From assembly GCA_016776525.1 (NCBI GenBank), contig JADHTD010000130.1, positions 1 to 7,261 on the forward strand: a DNA stretch of 7,261 nucleotides, read 5' to 3'. The notes beneath the pieces were generated by a model. It worked only from the letters and a program-made list of their open reading frames with translations. It did no database searches and was not told where the DNA came from. The translations under genes were made by a program, and so were the position numbers. The DNA is from Rhodospirillales bacterium (lineage in GTDB: Bacteria > Pseudomonadota > Alphaproteobacteria > Rhodospirillales > JADHTD01). Below are positions 1-6,416 of the stretch, in pieces; the first letter of the stretch is position 1, and each line of letters starts with the position of its first letter.

Positions 1-1
1 C

Positions 2-922
2 CTGGAACGCAACGACATCGGCGGCTCGACCCGGGACCGCTATGTCTTCGCCATGCCGAAAGCCATCGAGCCGGTTGGCCAATCCCGTAACGATTTTGAT
101 ATTTTCGATGAGCTGGCCGGACGCCTGGACTGCCGGGAAGCCTTCTCCAAAGGACGCGATGAAGAGGCCTGGCTGCAATGGATATACCAGGGGATCGTTG
201 ATAAGGCTGTGCAGCAAGGCGTGAGCATGCCGGATTTTGATGAATTCTGGGAACAAGGATACTGGCTGGCCCCGGAAACCAGGGAGGACGATGTTCTGTT
301 CGGCCCCTTCCGCGCCGACCCGGAAGCCAACCCCCTGGCCACGCCGTCGAAAAAAATCGAACTGTTCTCCGAGACCATCGCCGCTTTCGACTATGACGAT
401 TGCCCGCCCCACCCCGCCTGGATGAAACCCGCCGAATGGCTGGGCGACGACAAGGCCAAGGCGTTTCCGTTTCATTTGATCACCAATCAGCCCCGGGCCC
501 GCCTGCACTCCCAGATGGATGCCGGGCCGCTGAGCCGCGCCCAAAAGATAAACGGCCGCGAGCCGGTCTGGATCAACCCGGCTGATGCCGAGGGCAAGGG
601 CATTGCCGAAGGCGACGTGGTGCGCCTGTTTAATGAGCGCGGCGCTTGTCTGGCCGGTGCCGTCATTACCGACCGTGTCCGTCCGGGGGTCATCGTTTTG
701 GCCACCGGCGCCTGGTTCGATCCGCTTGACATGAACACTCCCGGCTCCCTGGAGAAGCACGGCAACCCCAATGTGCTTACCCTGGACAAGGGAACGTCCC
801 GCCTCGCCCAGGGATGCGCGGCGTTGTCGGCGCTTGTCCAGGTGGAAAAATTTGACGGAACGCCGCCGCCTGTTACCGCCTTTGAGCCGCCGCACCTACT
901 GACGCCGGAAGAAACCCGCTAA
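2..922 (+). CDS. Molybdopterin oxidoreductase, BisC/TorA/TorZ type, C-terminal part (5' end outside window)
   Basis: The frame is open from base 2 to the TAA at 920-922, giving the last 306 residues; family members are about 740-830 residues, so roughly the last 40% is present. It fits the DMSO reductase superfamily branch that holds biotin sulfoxide, TMAO and methionine sulfoxide reductases, which use bis-MGD molybdenum to reduce S- or N-oxides. Family landmarks seen are ERNDIGG at the left edge, SRNDFDIFDELAGRL (near 83), LATPSKKIELFSETI (near 335), FHLITNQPRARLHSQ (from 470), GREPVWINPADAEGKGI (from 557) and GNPNVLTLDKGTSRLAQG (from 761). The part from about 470 onward is the MGD-binding C-terminal domain. 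The catalytic ligand residue and any Tat signal lie upstream, so cytoplasmic (BisC) or periplasmic (TorA/TorZ) location cannot be decided. The next gene starts 29 bp downstream, suggesting one transcript. Family is confident; substrate is unknown. Confidence 0.9.
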   Translation: MERNDIGGSTRDRYVFAMPKAIEPVGQSRNDFDIFDELAGRLDCREAFSKGRDEEAWLQWIYQGIVDKAVQQGVSMPDFDEFWEQGYWLAPETREDDVLFGPFRADPEANPLATPSKKIELFSETIAAFDYDDCPPHPAWMKPAEWLGDDKAKAFPFHLITNQPRARLHSQMDAGPLSRAQKINGREPVWINPADAEGKGIAEGDVVRLFNERGACLAGAVITDRVRPGVIVLATGAWFDPLDMNTPGSLEKHGNPNVLTLDKGTSRLAQGCAALSALVQVEKFDGTPPPVTAFEPPHLLTPEETR

Positions 923-935
923 GACCGCCGTCGAC

Positions 936-943
936 GGAGGGAG
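936..943 (+). promoter_or_regulatory. Strong Shine-Dalgarno supporting a TTG start
   Basis: GGAGGGAG ends 8 nt before the TTG at 952-954. The first ATG in this frame (1063) comes after the FAD-binding GGGLVG motif and would delete it, so the TTG is the best start for the DAO-family gene. Confidence 0.7.
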
Positions 944-951
944 AAATCGAT

Positions 952-2073
952 TTGACCTTCGCCATCACACCCGAACGTTCCTTCGAAGTGGCTGTCATCG
1001 GCGGCGGGCTGGTCGGCGCGGCCACAGCCTATGGCCTGGCCGGTCTCGGCCTGAAAACGGCGATGCTCGATGAAGGGGATATCGCCTTCCGGGCGGCCCG
1101 GGGAAACACCACCCTGGTGTGGGTGCAGGGCAAAGGGGCCAACTTTCCCGCCTATACCGCGTGGACGGTTGAGGCGGCCCTGGCCTGGCCCGGCTTTGCC
1201 GCCGACCTGAAGGACGTCACCGGCATAGACGTCAACTATCAACGAAGCGGCGGCTTGAAATTCTGTTTGGGCGAGCAGGAGTTTGAAGAGCGCAGCGCCC
1301 TGATTTCACGGATCGACCACAGCGACCGCCAAGCCACGACCGAAATGCTGGGCCGCGACGCCCTGCTCGACATCTATCCCGGGCTCGGGCCGCAGGTTGT
1401 CGGGGCTTCTTATAACCCGATGGACGGACAAGTTGATTCCCTGCTGCTGATAAGGGCCCTGCATGCGGGTTACCAGAATCGCGGCGGCCATTACCTGCCC
1501 CATCATGGGGTCGAGGACATCCGCCACGACCAAGGGTCGTACGTGCTGTCCGGCGGCGGCGGTGAAATTCGGGCCGAAAAAATTCTGCTGGCCGCCGGGA
1601 TCGCCAACGGGCGGTTGGCTGAAAAGGCCGGTCTGTACGGCGGCGTTAAACCGATCCGCGGCCAGGTCCTTGTTTCCGAAAAAGTGAGGCCCTGCCTGCC
1701 GGTGCCGGCGACGGACCTTGTGCAAACCGATGCCGGGGGGCTACTGATCGGCAATATCGAGGAGGACGCCGGTTACGACGAAAGCACCCATCTGGATGCC
1801 CTTAGCGGCATGGCCCGGCGCGCCGTCGCCACCTTCCCTTTCCTGGAGGCCGTTCAGATCGTTCGCGCCTGGGGGGCTCTCCGGGTGATGACCGAAGACG
1901 GCAACCCGATTTACCATCAATCGGAGACAAGCCCCGCCGCCTTTTGCGCCTCAACCCACAGCGGCGTCACCCTGGCTTCGCTGCATGCGACGACGGTGGC
2001 CCGATGGGTGGCCGGAAAGGACCCGGGCGCCGAGCTTGCCGCCTTCCACCCGGAGAGGTTCCATGTTCACTGA
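952..2073 (+). CDS. FAD-dependent DAO-family oxidoreductase, beta (HcnC/OoxB/LhpB-like) subunit
   Basis: The 373-residue protein begins with a Rossmann FAD-binding segment: GGGLVG at residues 17-22 and the acidic end of beta-2 at LDEGD (39-43). ARGNTTLVWVQGKG (49-62) follows, and near the C-terminus AWGALRVMTEDGNPIY (306-321) and STHSGVTLASLHA (334-346), the flavin-contacting signature of HcnC/OoxB-type DAO proteins. In known heterotrimers this subunit holds the substrate site and oxidises a C-N bond of an amino acid, N-substituted amino acid or opine, passing electrons to partner subunits. No signal peptide is seen, so it is probably cytoplasmic. The start is TTG with a strong ribosome site. 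Its 3' end overlaps the [2Fe-2S] gene by 11 bp, implying translational coupling. Glycine, D-amino acids, proline derivatives, sarcosine-like compounds and opines all remain possible substrates. Confidence 0.88.
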   Translation: MTFAITPERSFEVAVIGGGLVGAATAYGLAGLGLKTAMLDEGDIAFRAARGNTTLVWVQGKGANFPAYTAWTVEAALAWPGFAADLKDVTGIDVNYQRSGGLKFCLGEQEFEERSALISRIDHSDRQATTEMLGRDALLDIYPGLGPQVVGASYNPMDGQVDSLLLIRALHAGYQNRGGHYLPHHGVEDIRHDQGSYVLSGGGGEIRAEKILLAAGIANGRLAEKAGLYGGVKPIRGQVLVSEKVRPCLPVPATDLVQTDAGGLLIGNIEEDAGYDESTHLDALSGMARRAVATFPFLEAVQIVRAWGALRVMTEDGNPIYHQSETSPAAFCASTHSGVTLASLHATTVARWVAGKDPGAELAAFHPERFHVH

Positions 2074-2386
2074 CCTCATAGCGGACCGGGAGAAAACCGT
2101 AACCATCCGCATCGACGGCAATGCGCATACGGTCACCGCCGGAATAACCGTGGCCGCCGCCCTGTTGTCGGTCGGCGTTAGGCGCTTCCGGGAGACCCCC
2201 GCAGGAAACAGCCCGCGCGGGCCCTTTTGCATGATGGGGGTCTGTTTTGATTGTCTGTGCGTGATCGACGGCCAGCCCAACCGTCAGGCCTGCATGACAA
2301 CCGTCCGTCAGGACATGGCCATCGACACCCAATCCGGGGCGGCGGACCTTGACCCGTTCGGGCATTCGGGACGGGGGGACGCCTGA
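2063..2386 (+). CDS. Small [2Fe-2S] subunit (HcnA-like, Fer2_4 type) of the heterotrimeric dehydrogenase
   Basis: This 107-residue protein carries the ferredoxin-like cysteine pattern C56-x4-C61-x2-C64-x12-C77 within GPFCMMGVCFDC and RQACMT. The pattern and length match the small gamma subunits of HCN synthase, opine oxidase and D-hydroxyproline dehydrogenase. Its role in those complexes is electron transfer between the two flavin subunits. An ATG at 2063 is chosen over longer in-frame starts because GGAGAGG lies just upstream (2052-2058) and because the family begins close to this point, before the TVTIRIDG beta strand (12-19). It overlaps the preceding gene by 11 bp and the following gene by one base (TGATG at 2384-2388). 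A fifth cysteine, C66, sits two residues after the third ligand and is probably not a ligand. Confidence 0.9.
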   Translation: MFTDLIADREKTVTIRIDGNAHTVTAGITVAAALLSVGVRRFRETPAGNSPRGPFCMMGVCFDCLCVIDGQPNRQACMTTVRQDMAIDTQSGAADLDPFGHSGRGDA

Positions 2387-3774
2387 TGGCTGAAACCTGT
2401 CAGCTCGCCATCATCGGGGCCGGTCCGGCCGGTATGGCCGCCGCCATCGAGGCCGCCGGTCTCGGCCTCTCCGTTGTCGTGCTGGACGAACAAGCGGCCC
2501 CCGGCGGACAAATATACCGCTCGCTGGAAAAGCAGCCGCCCGCCGGGAGGCCCGATCTCGGAGAAGACTATGACCAGGGCCGTCCGCTCCTGGAGGCTTT
2601 CCGGGAAAGCGCCGCCGATTACCGGCCTCAATCCCAGGTCTGGGAAGTCACCCAGCAAAGGGACATTCATTTCCAGGCCGATGGCGCCGTCCAACACCTT
2701 CGGGCCGAGCACATCATCATTGCCGGTGGCGCCCAGGAACGGCCTGTTCCCATCCCCGGCTGGACCCTGCCCGGGGTGATGACGGCGGGGGCGGCGCAAA
2801 TCCTCCTGAAGACGGCCTCCTTGGGGGCCAGGCACGCGGTTTTCGCCGGTAGCGGTCCCTTGCTGTATCTGGTCGTCTGGCAGTACGTGCAGGCCGGTCT
2901 GCCGGTGGCCGCCGTCCTGGAAACGACGCCGCTGGCCAATTACCGGCGGGCGGCGCCCTCCCTGCCGGGCGGGCTTTCGGTGCCGTCCTACCTGATCAAG
3001 GGGTTAAGATTGATAGCCGACCTCAAGCGCGCCGGTGTCTCCTGGATCAGCGGCGTTGAGGATTTGCGGGCCGACGGGGAAAAAGCCCTTGAGGCCGTTT
3101 CCTACCGCAAAGGCAGCCGCTGGCGGCAGATCGAGACCGGTCACCTGTTCCTGCACCAGGGCGTTGTCCCCGATACCAACCTGACCGTTTCCCTCGGCTG
3201 CCGCCATACTTGGAACGCCGTTCAGGCCTGCTGGCATGTTGAGCGCGATATCTGGGGGGGAACGTCTCTGGACGGTATTTCGGTGGCTGGTGACGGCGGC
3301 GGCATCGGCGGCGCCATGGCGGCCCGGCTGCAAGGGCGGTTGGCGGCGCTTTCGGCGGCGCAAAGACTGGGCGTGCTCTCCGCCGAAGAACGGGACCGCC
3401 GGTCACGAAAATCCCTGCGGATACTGACCCGGGAAGGCCGCACCCGCAAATTCCTGGATATCCTCTACCATCCCCGGGACCGCTTCCGGCGGCCGCCGGA
3501 TGACCAAACGGTGGTCTGCCGGTGCGAAGAGATCACGGCGGGAGAGGTGCGGGCGGCGGCGGCTCTCGGTTGCCAGGGGCCAAATCAGTTGAAGGCTTTC
3601 ACCCGGGCCGGTATGGGACCGTGCCAGGGCCGCCAGTGCGGGCTGACGGTTTCCGAGATACTGGCCCAGGCGCACGGCACCGGCGTTGCCGATATCGGCC
3701 ACCTGCGGACCCGCCCGCCCCTAAAACCGGTTACCCTGGGCGCCCTCGCCGCTTGCAAAAAAAGCCGGGGCTGA
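2386..3774 (+). CDS. FAD/NAD(P)-binding oxidoreductase with BFD-like [2Fe-2S] domain, alpha (HcnB/OoxA/LhpE-like) subunit
   Basis: The 462-residue flavoprotein has GAGPAG (11-16) with E35 and GGQIYR (40-45) for FAD. A conserved ERPVPIPGWTLPGVMTAGA stretch (118-136) follows, then a second nucleotide-fold motif GSGPLL (155-160) and the C-terminal FAD motif VAGDGGGIGG (300-309). The end carries four cysteines, C378-R-C380 and C413-x4-C418 (VVCRCEEI and AGMGPCQGRQCG), the BFD-like [2Fe-2S] domain typical of HcnB/OoxA alpha subunits. In characterised relatives this subunit relays electrons toward an acceptor such as the respiratory chain or a dye. The ATG overlaps the upstream stop as TGATG, so translation is coupled. 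With its two upstream partners it completes the beta-gamma-alpha trio. It is the last gene of the operon; the convergent ald gene ends 35 bp downstream. Confidence 0.92.
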   Translation: MAETCQLAIIGAGPAGMAAAIEAAGLGLSVVVLDEQAAPGGQIYRSLEKQPPAGRPDLGEDYDQGRPLLEAFRESAADYRPQSQVWEVTQQRDIHFQADGAVQHLRAEHIIIAGGAQERPVPIPGWTLPGVMTAGAAQILLKTASLGARHAVFAGSGPLLYLVVWQYVQAGLPVAAVLETTPLANYRRAAPSLPGGLSVPSYLIKGLRLIADLKRAGVSWISGVEDLRADGEKALEAVSYRKGSRWRQIETGHLFLHQGVVPDTNLTVSLGCRHTWNAVQACWHVERDIWGGTSLDGISVAGDGGGIGGAMAARLQGRLAALSAAQRLGVLSAEERDRRSRKSLRILTREGRTRKFLDILYHPRDRFRRPPDDQTVVCRCEEITAGEVRAAAALGCQGPNQLKAFTRAGMGPCQGRQCGLTVSEILAQAHGTGVADIGHLRTRPPLKPVTLGALAACKKSRG

Positions 3775-3809
3775 TCCGCCTTCAGATTACCTACTTCTGA
3801 TCACAGGCT

Positions 3810-4922
3810 TCACATCACCTGGGCCGGTGCGACAAAGCTTTCCCCGAGGGCTTCGGCCACCGCCGGATTGGTGATATCGCCTTTGTATACATTCAGTCCC
3901 TCGGCAAAACAGGGATTGTCGGAAAAGGCGCTTTTGACGCCCTTGTCGGCCAGTTCAAGGACGTAGGGAAGCGTCGCATTGGTCAGGGCCAGGGTCGAGG
4001 TGCGGGCCACGGCGCCCGGCATATTGGCGACGCAGTAGTGGACGATGCCGTCGACCTCATAGGTCGGGTTGTCGTGAGTGGTCGCATGGCTGGTTTCGAA
4101 ACACCCCCCCTGATCGATGGAGACGTCAACCAGCACCGAACCCGGCTGCATTTCCTTAAGCCAGGATTTGGGGATGATCTTCGGAGCCGCTGCGCCCGGC
4201 AGCAGCACGGCGCCGATCACCAGGTCGGCTTCGAGGACGGCTTCCTTGATGGCCTGGTCCGATGCGTAGAGTGTGCGGACCTGTCCGTTAAACAGGTCAT
4301 CCAGCTGTTCCAGGCGGCTGATGGATTTGTCAAAGATGGTAACGTCGGCCCTTAATCCCACAGCCATGTGGGCGGCATTGGTGCCGACCACGCCGCCACC
4401 GATGATGACCACCTTGCCGGGGGCGACAGAGGGCACACCGCCGAGCAGGACACCCCGCCCGCCCCGGTAGATTTCCAGGCACTGGGCCCCGGCTTGTACG
4501 GAAAGCCGTCCGGCCACCTGACTCATCGGCGCCAGCAGGGGAAGCCCGCCGGAACCATTGGTCACCGTTTCATAGGCGATCGCCGTACAGTCGCTTTTCT
4601 GGAGCAGGTGCGCCTGATCGGGATCCGGCGCCAGGTGCAGATAGGTAAACAACACCTGTCCGGGACGCAGCATTTTGCATTCTCCGGCCTGCGGCTCCTT
4701 GACTTTGACGATCATCTCGGAAGCTGCAAAGATTTCCACCGCCGTCTCGGCGATGTCGGCCCCGGCTTCCCGGTAACTGTCATCGGAAAAGCCGATCTGT
4801 TTTCCGGCATCCGTTTGGACAACGACCGTGTGCCCGTGCTTGCACAGTTCGGCGACACCATGCGGGGTCAATCCGACCCGGTATTCCTGCGCTTTAATCT
4901 CTTTGGGAACGCCAATTTTCAT
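3810..4922 (-). CDS. ald: Alanine dehydrogenase (NAD-dependent)
   Basis: The 370-residue protein is full length for Ald, which interconverts L-alanine and pyruvate plus ammonia with NAD. The N-terminus MKIGVPKEIKAQEYRV is typical. The catalytic and substrate residues known from Ald structures fall at the expected numbers: R15, K75, H96 and D270. The NAD fold is seen as GGGVVG (175-180) with the ribose-binding D198 in TIFDKS. The ATG at 4920-4922 has GGAG about 8 nt upstream on this strand. The stop of the class V PLP enzyme gene lies 35 bp upstream, so the two are probably co-transcribed. Cysteine desulfurases release alanine, so Ald here could drain that product to pyruvate and recover NADH. 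Ald is also often placed next to Lrp/AsnC regulators, as with AldR in mycobacteria. The protein appears intact. Confidence 0.96.
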   Translation of the reverse strand: MKIGVPKEIKAQEYRVGLTPHGVAELCKHGHTVVVQTDAGKQIGFSDDSYREAGADIAETAVEIFAASEMIVKVKEPQAGECKMLRPGQVLFTYLHLAPDPDQAHLLQKSDCTAIAYETVTNGSGGLPLLAPMSQVAGRLSVQAGAQCLEIYRGGRGVLLGGVPSVAPGKVVIIGGGVVGTNAAHMAVGLRADVTIFDKSISRLEQLDDLFNGQVRTLYASDQAIKEAVLEADLVIGAVLLPGAAAPKIIPKSWLKEMQPGSVLVDVSIDQGGCFETSHATTHDNPTYEVDGIVHYCVANMPGAVARTSTLALTNATLPYVLELADKGVKSAFSDNPCFAEGLNVYKGDITNPAVAEALGESFVAPAQVM

Positions 4923-4957
4923 CTGACTTACTCCGGCTTACACTTTGCTTCAGATAA

Positions 4958-6208
4958 TCAACGGGCCGCTGCGGCTTTTCGACCAGCAACGAATTCACTG
5001 ATCTCGGTAACGGCTTCGATGACCTGTTCGATATCTTCCTCATCCGTAAAATAACCCGGCGAGAACCGAATTGTTCCTTTGACGCCAACGGTTCCTTCGT
5101 CCTCGTGGACAAGCGGCGCGCAATGGAGCCCGGCCCGCACGCAGATACCATGATCGGCATCCAGCATGGCGCCGGCTTCATCGGCCGGCAGGCCGTCTAT
5201 GTTGATGCACAGGGTTGCAACGCGCGGCTGGTTGCCCCGGGGGCCGTAGACGAGAACGTTGTCGATGCTCTCGAAGGTCTTGATCAGGCGTTGTGTGTGG
5301 TCCATTTCCACCCCGTAAATATGGTCGAGGGCCGCCCGGCACAGGTCCCTGTGGGAAGCGTCACCGGCGGCCTTTGGTCCCAGTTGTTGGCGGCCGAGGT
5401 CGGCAAACCAATGTTGGGCGGCATTCAGTCCGGCAATGCCCGGCAGCGACGGTGTACCGGCTTCAAGGTGAAACGGATAATCGTCCGGCTGGTAGGGCGA
5501 AATGGAATCAACGCCGGTGCCGCCGGCCCTGGGCGCCCGCATGTCGATGCCTTCAGCGACAATCATGCCGCCGATACCCATGGGTCCGAACAAACCCTTG
5601 TGGCCGGTAAACACCAGAACATCGATCCCCCAGTCGTCCATCTCGATGGGAAGGACGCCGGCGGTCTGGCAGCTGTCGACAACCAGCACGGCATTGCTTT
5701 CCCGGACAATGGCGCCGATGGCCTTGAGGTCCTGTACGGCACCCAGGACGTTTGAGCCGTGGTTGACGACGACGGCGCGGGTTTTCGGCGTCATGGCCCG
5801 GCGAATATCTTCCGGATCGACGTAGCCCGAACCATCGCGGCCAATGCGCGATACGGAAACGCCGTTATCCCTTTCCAGGTGATTGGCCGGGCGCAAGACG
5901 GAATTATGTTCAAGCCGGGTAATGACCATGTGGTCGCCGGGGTCGACCAATCCGTAGAGGGCGGCATTCAGTGAATCCGTTGCGTTGAGGGAAAAAACGA
6001 CACGCTTGGCATCGCCGCCATAGCCGAAGAAATCAGCCAGCAGGCGGCGGGTCTGGGAGATCATAATTTCCGCTTCGGCGGCCAACTGGTGCCCGGCCCG
6101 GCCGGGATTGACGCCGTGGCTGCGGAAAAAGGCATCCATGAACTGGTAAACCGGTTCCGGTTTCGGCCAACTGGTCGCCGCATTATCGAAATAATAATTC
6201 TCTTTCAC
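4958..6208 (-). CDS. Class V PLP enzyme, cysteine desulfurase / selenocysteine lyase-like
   Basis: It opens with YYFDNAATSWPKP and NPGRAGH, a hallmark of the cysteine desulfurase-related group modelled as TIGR01977. Numbered from the upstream TTG at 6214, PLP contacts are H103 (LEHNS), D180 and Q183 (VVDSCQTAG) and Schiff-base K206 (FTGHKGLFG). RAGLHCAP (360-367) carries C365, equivalent to the persulfide-forming cysteine of SufS. The chemistry is therefore probably removal of sulfur or selenium from cysteine or a related amino acid, giving alanine; the TIGR01977 group itself has no firmly assigned substrate. I place the start at GTG (6206-6208), giving 416 residues, because GGAGAG sits 6 nt before it, whereas the TTG directly abuts that site. 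About 30 extra residues seem inserted near 272-300. No suf or isc genes adjoin. Its partner is ald, not Fe-S assembly, which favours catabolism. Confidence 0.88.
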   Translation of the reverse strand: MKENYYFDNAATSWPKPEPVYQFMDAFFRSHGVNPGRAGHQLAAEAEIMISQTRRLLADFFGYGGDAKRVVFSLNATDSLNAALYGLVDPGDHMVITRLEHNSVLRPANHLERDNGVSVSRIGRDGSGYVDPEDIRRAMTPKTRAVVVNHGSNVLGAVQDLKAIGAIVRESNAVLVVDSCQTAGVLPIEMDDWGIDVLVFTGHKGLFGPMGIGGMIVAEGIDMRAPRAGGTGVDSISPYQPDDYPFHLEAGTPSLPGIAGLNAAQHWFADLGRQQLGPKAAGDASHRDLCRAALDHIYGVEMDHTQRLIKTFESIDNVLVYGPRGNQPRVATLCINIDGLPADEAGAMLDADHGICVRAGLHCAPLVHEDEGTVGVKGTIRFSPGYFTDEEDIEQVIEAVTEISEFVAGRKAAAAR

Positions 6209-6214
6209 GTTCAA

Positions 6215-6220
6215 CTCTCC
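6215..6220 (-). promoter_or_regulatory. Shine-Dalgarno that favours GTG over TTG start of the class V enzyme
   Basis: Read on the minus strand the order is GGAGAG-TTGAAC-GTG. The spacing is zero to the TTG and six to the in-frame GTG, so the GTG at 6206-6208 is the likely initiator. The protein changes by only two residues. Confidence 0.6.
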
Positions 6221-6245
6221 AACTGGTGCAAGGCCGGTAAGGCGT

Positions 6246-6299
6246 GCCTGATCTTCGACAATGCCGGTATACCCCCTGTTTTCGGTAGGGTTCTCAGGC
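6246..6299 (-). ncRNA. Possible structured 5' leader (three-way junction) of the desulfurase-ald transcript
   Basis: On the minus strand a 6-bp perfect closing stem pairs GCCTGA (6299-6294) with TCAGGC (6251-6246). Inside it are ACCCT/AGGGGGT (6291-6287 with 6277-6271, two extra G) and CGGC/GTCG (6266-6263 with 6259-6256, one G-U pair, 3-nt loop). The fold ends about 25 nt before the ribosome site of the class V enzyme gene. It does not match the conserved core of the TPP, glycine, SAM or guanidine riboswitches as I know them. Any GC-rich 54-nt stretch may fold by chance, so this is a hypothesis for a cis-regulatory leader and not a recognised RNA family. Confidence 0.2.
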
Positions 6300-6416
6300 T
6301 TATTTTTTATAAGAATATTTTACGATATAATCGGGAGAAAATGCTTCTAATTTTGCTCATATAAGCTATTATTGTGGTATTATTTTCTAAATATAATGCA
6401 ATATATGGAATAAATT
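6300..6416. promoter_or_regulatory. AT-rich divergent promoter/operator region between the regulator and the desulfurase-ald genes
   Basis: By my count about 24 of these 116-117 bases are G or C (near 21%), in sharp contrast to the flanking genes. It holds a perfect direct repeat TATTATT at 6367-6373 and 6378-6384, start to start 11 bp, about one helical turn. It also holds an interrupted palindrome AAAAT-N7-ATTTT at 6338-6354 and AGAATATTTT at 6312-6321. Lrp/AsnC proteins typically bind AT-rich, weakly palindromic, helically phased sites in such divergent regions. For the minus strand, TATAAA (6311-6306) would place a transcript start near 6299-6300, but no good -35 is visible, which would fit activator dependence. 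Confidence 0.5.
6392..6397 (+). promoter_or_regulatory. Candidate -10 box of the Lrp/AsnC regulator gene
   Basis: A perfect TATAAT lies 19 bp before the ATG at 6417. At 17-bp spacing the -35 position (6369-6374) reads TTATTG, a poor match. The start point would fall near 6404, leaving a very short leader that still includes the TGGAA ribosome site (6406-6410). The TATTATT repeats cover the -35 region, consistent with autoregulation. Confidence 0.4.

Noticed and set aside
952..3774. Calling the trio hydrogen cyanide synthase (hcnABC)
   Set aside because: Subunit types match but gene order differs, and the same architecture serves opine, hydroxyproline and other amino-acid dehydrogenases, so the specific name is not supported.
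3757..3812. Possible minus-strand terminator for ald: T7 run (A7 at 3757-3763 on +) with short inverted repeats such as TCAGA/TCTGA (3782-3786, 3796-3800)
   Set aside because: No stable stem directly precedes the T-run, and the run lies inside the coding end of the convergent flavoprotein gene.
4368..5054. A 228-codon plus-strand frame opposite ald and the end of the class V enzyme gene
   Set aside because: Antisense shadow of well-recognised genes in GC-rich DNA; the translation resembles no protein family I know.
5105..5755. A 216-codon plus-strand frame opposite the class V PLP enzyme gene
   Set aside because: Shadow of the true coding strand, which carries all the conserved PLP motifs.
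6246..6299. Glycine or TPP riboswitch upstream of the desulfurase-ald genes
   Set aside because: Fragments such as CTGAGA-ACCCT and TCAGGCA look similar by eye, but the rest of either conserved core is missing.
6405..6413. A minimal ATG-GAA-TAA upstream frame just before the regulator gene
   Set aside because: It sits in the ribosome site itself and is most easily explained by chance in AT-rich DNA.
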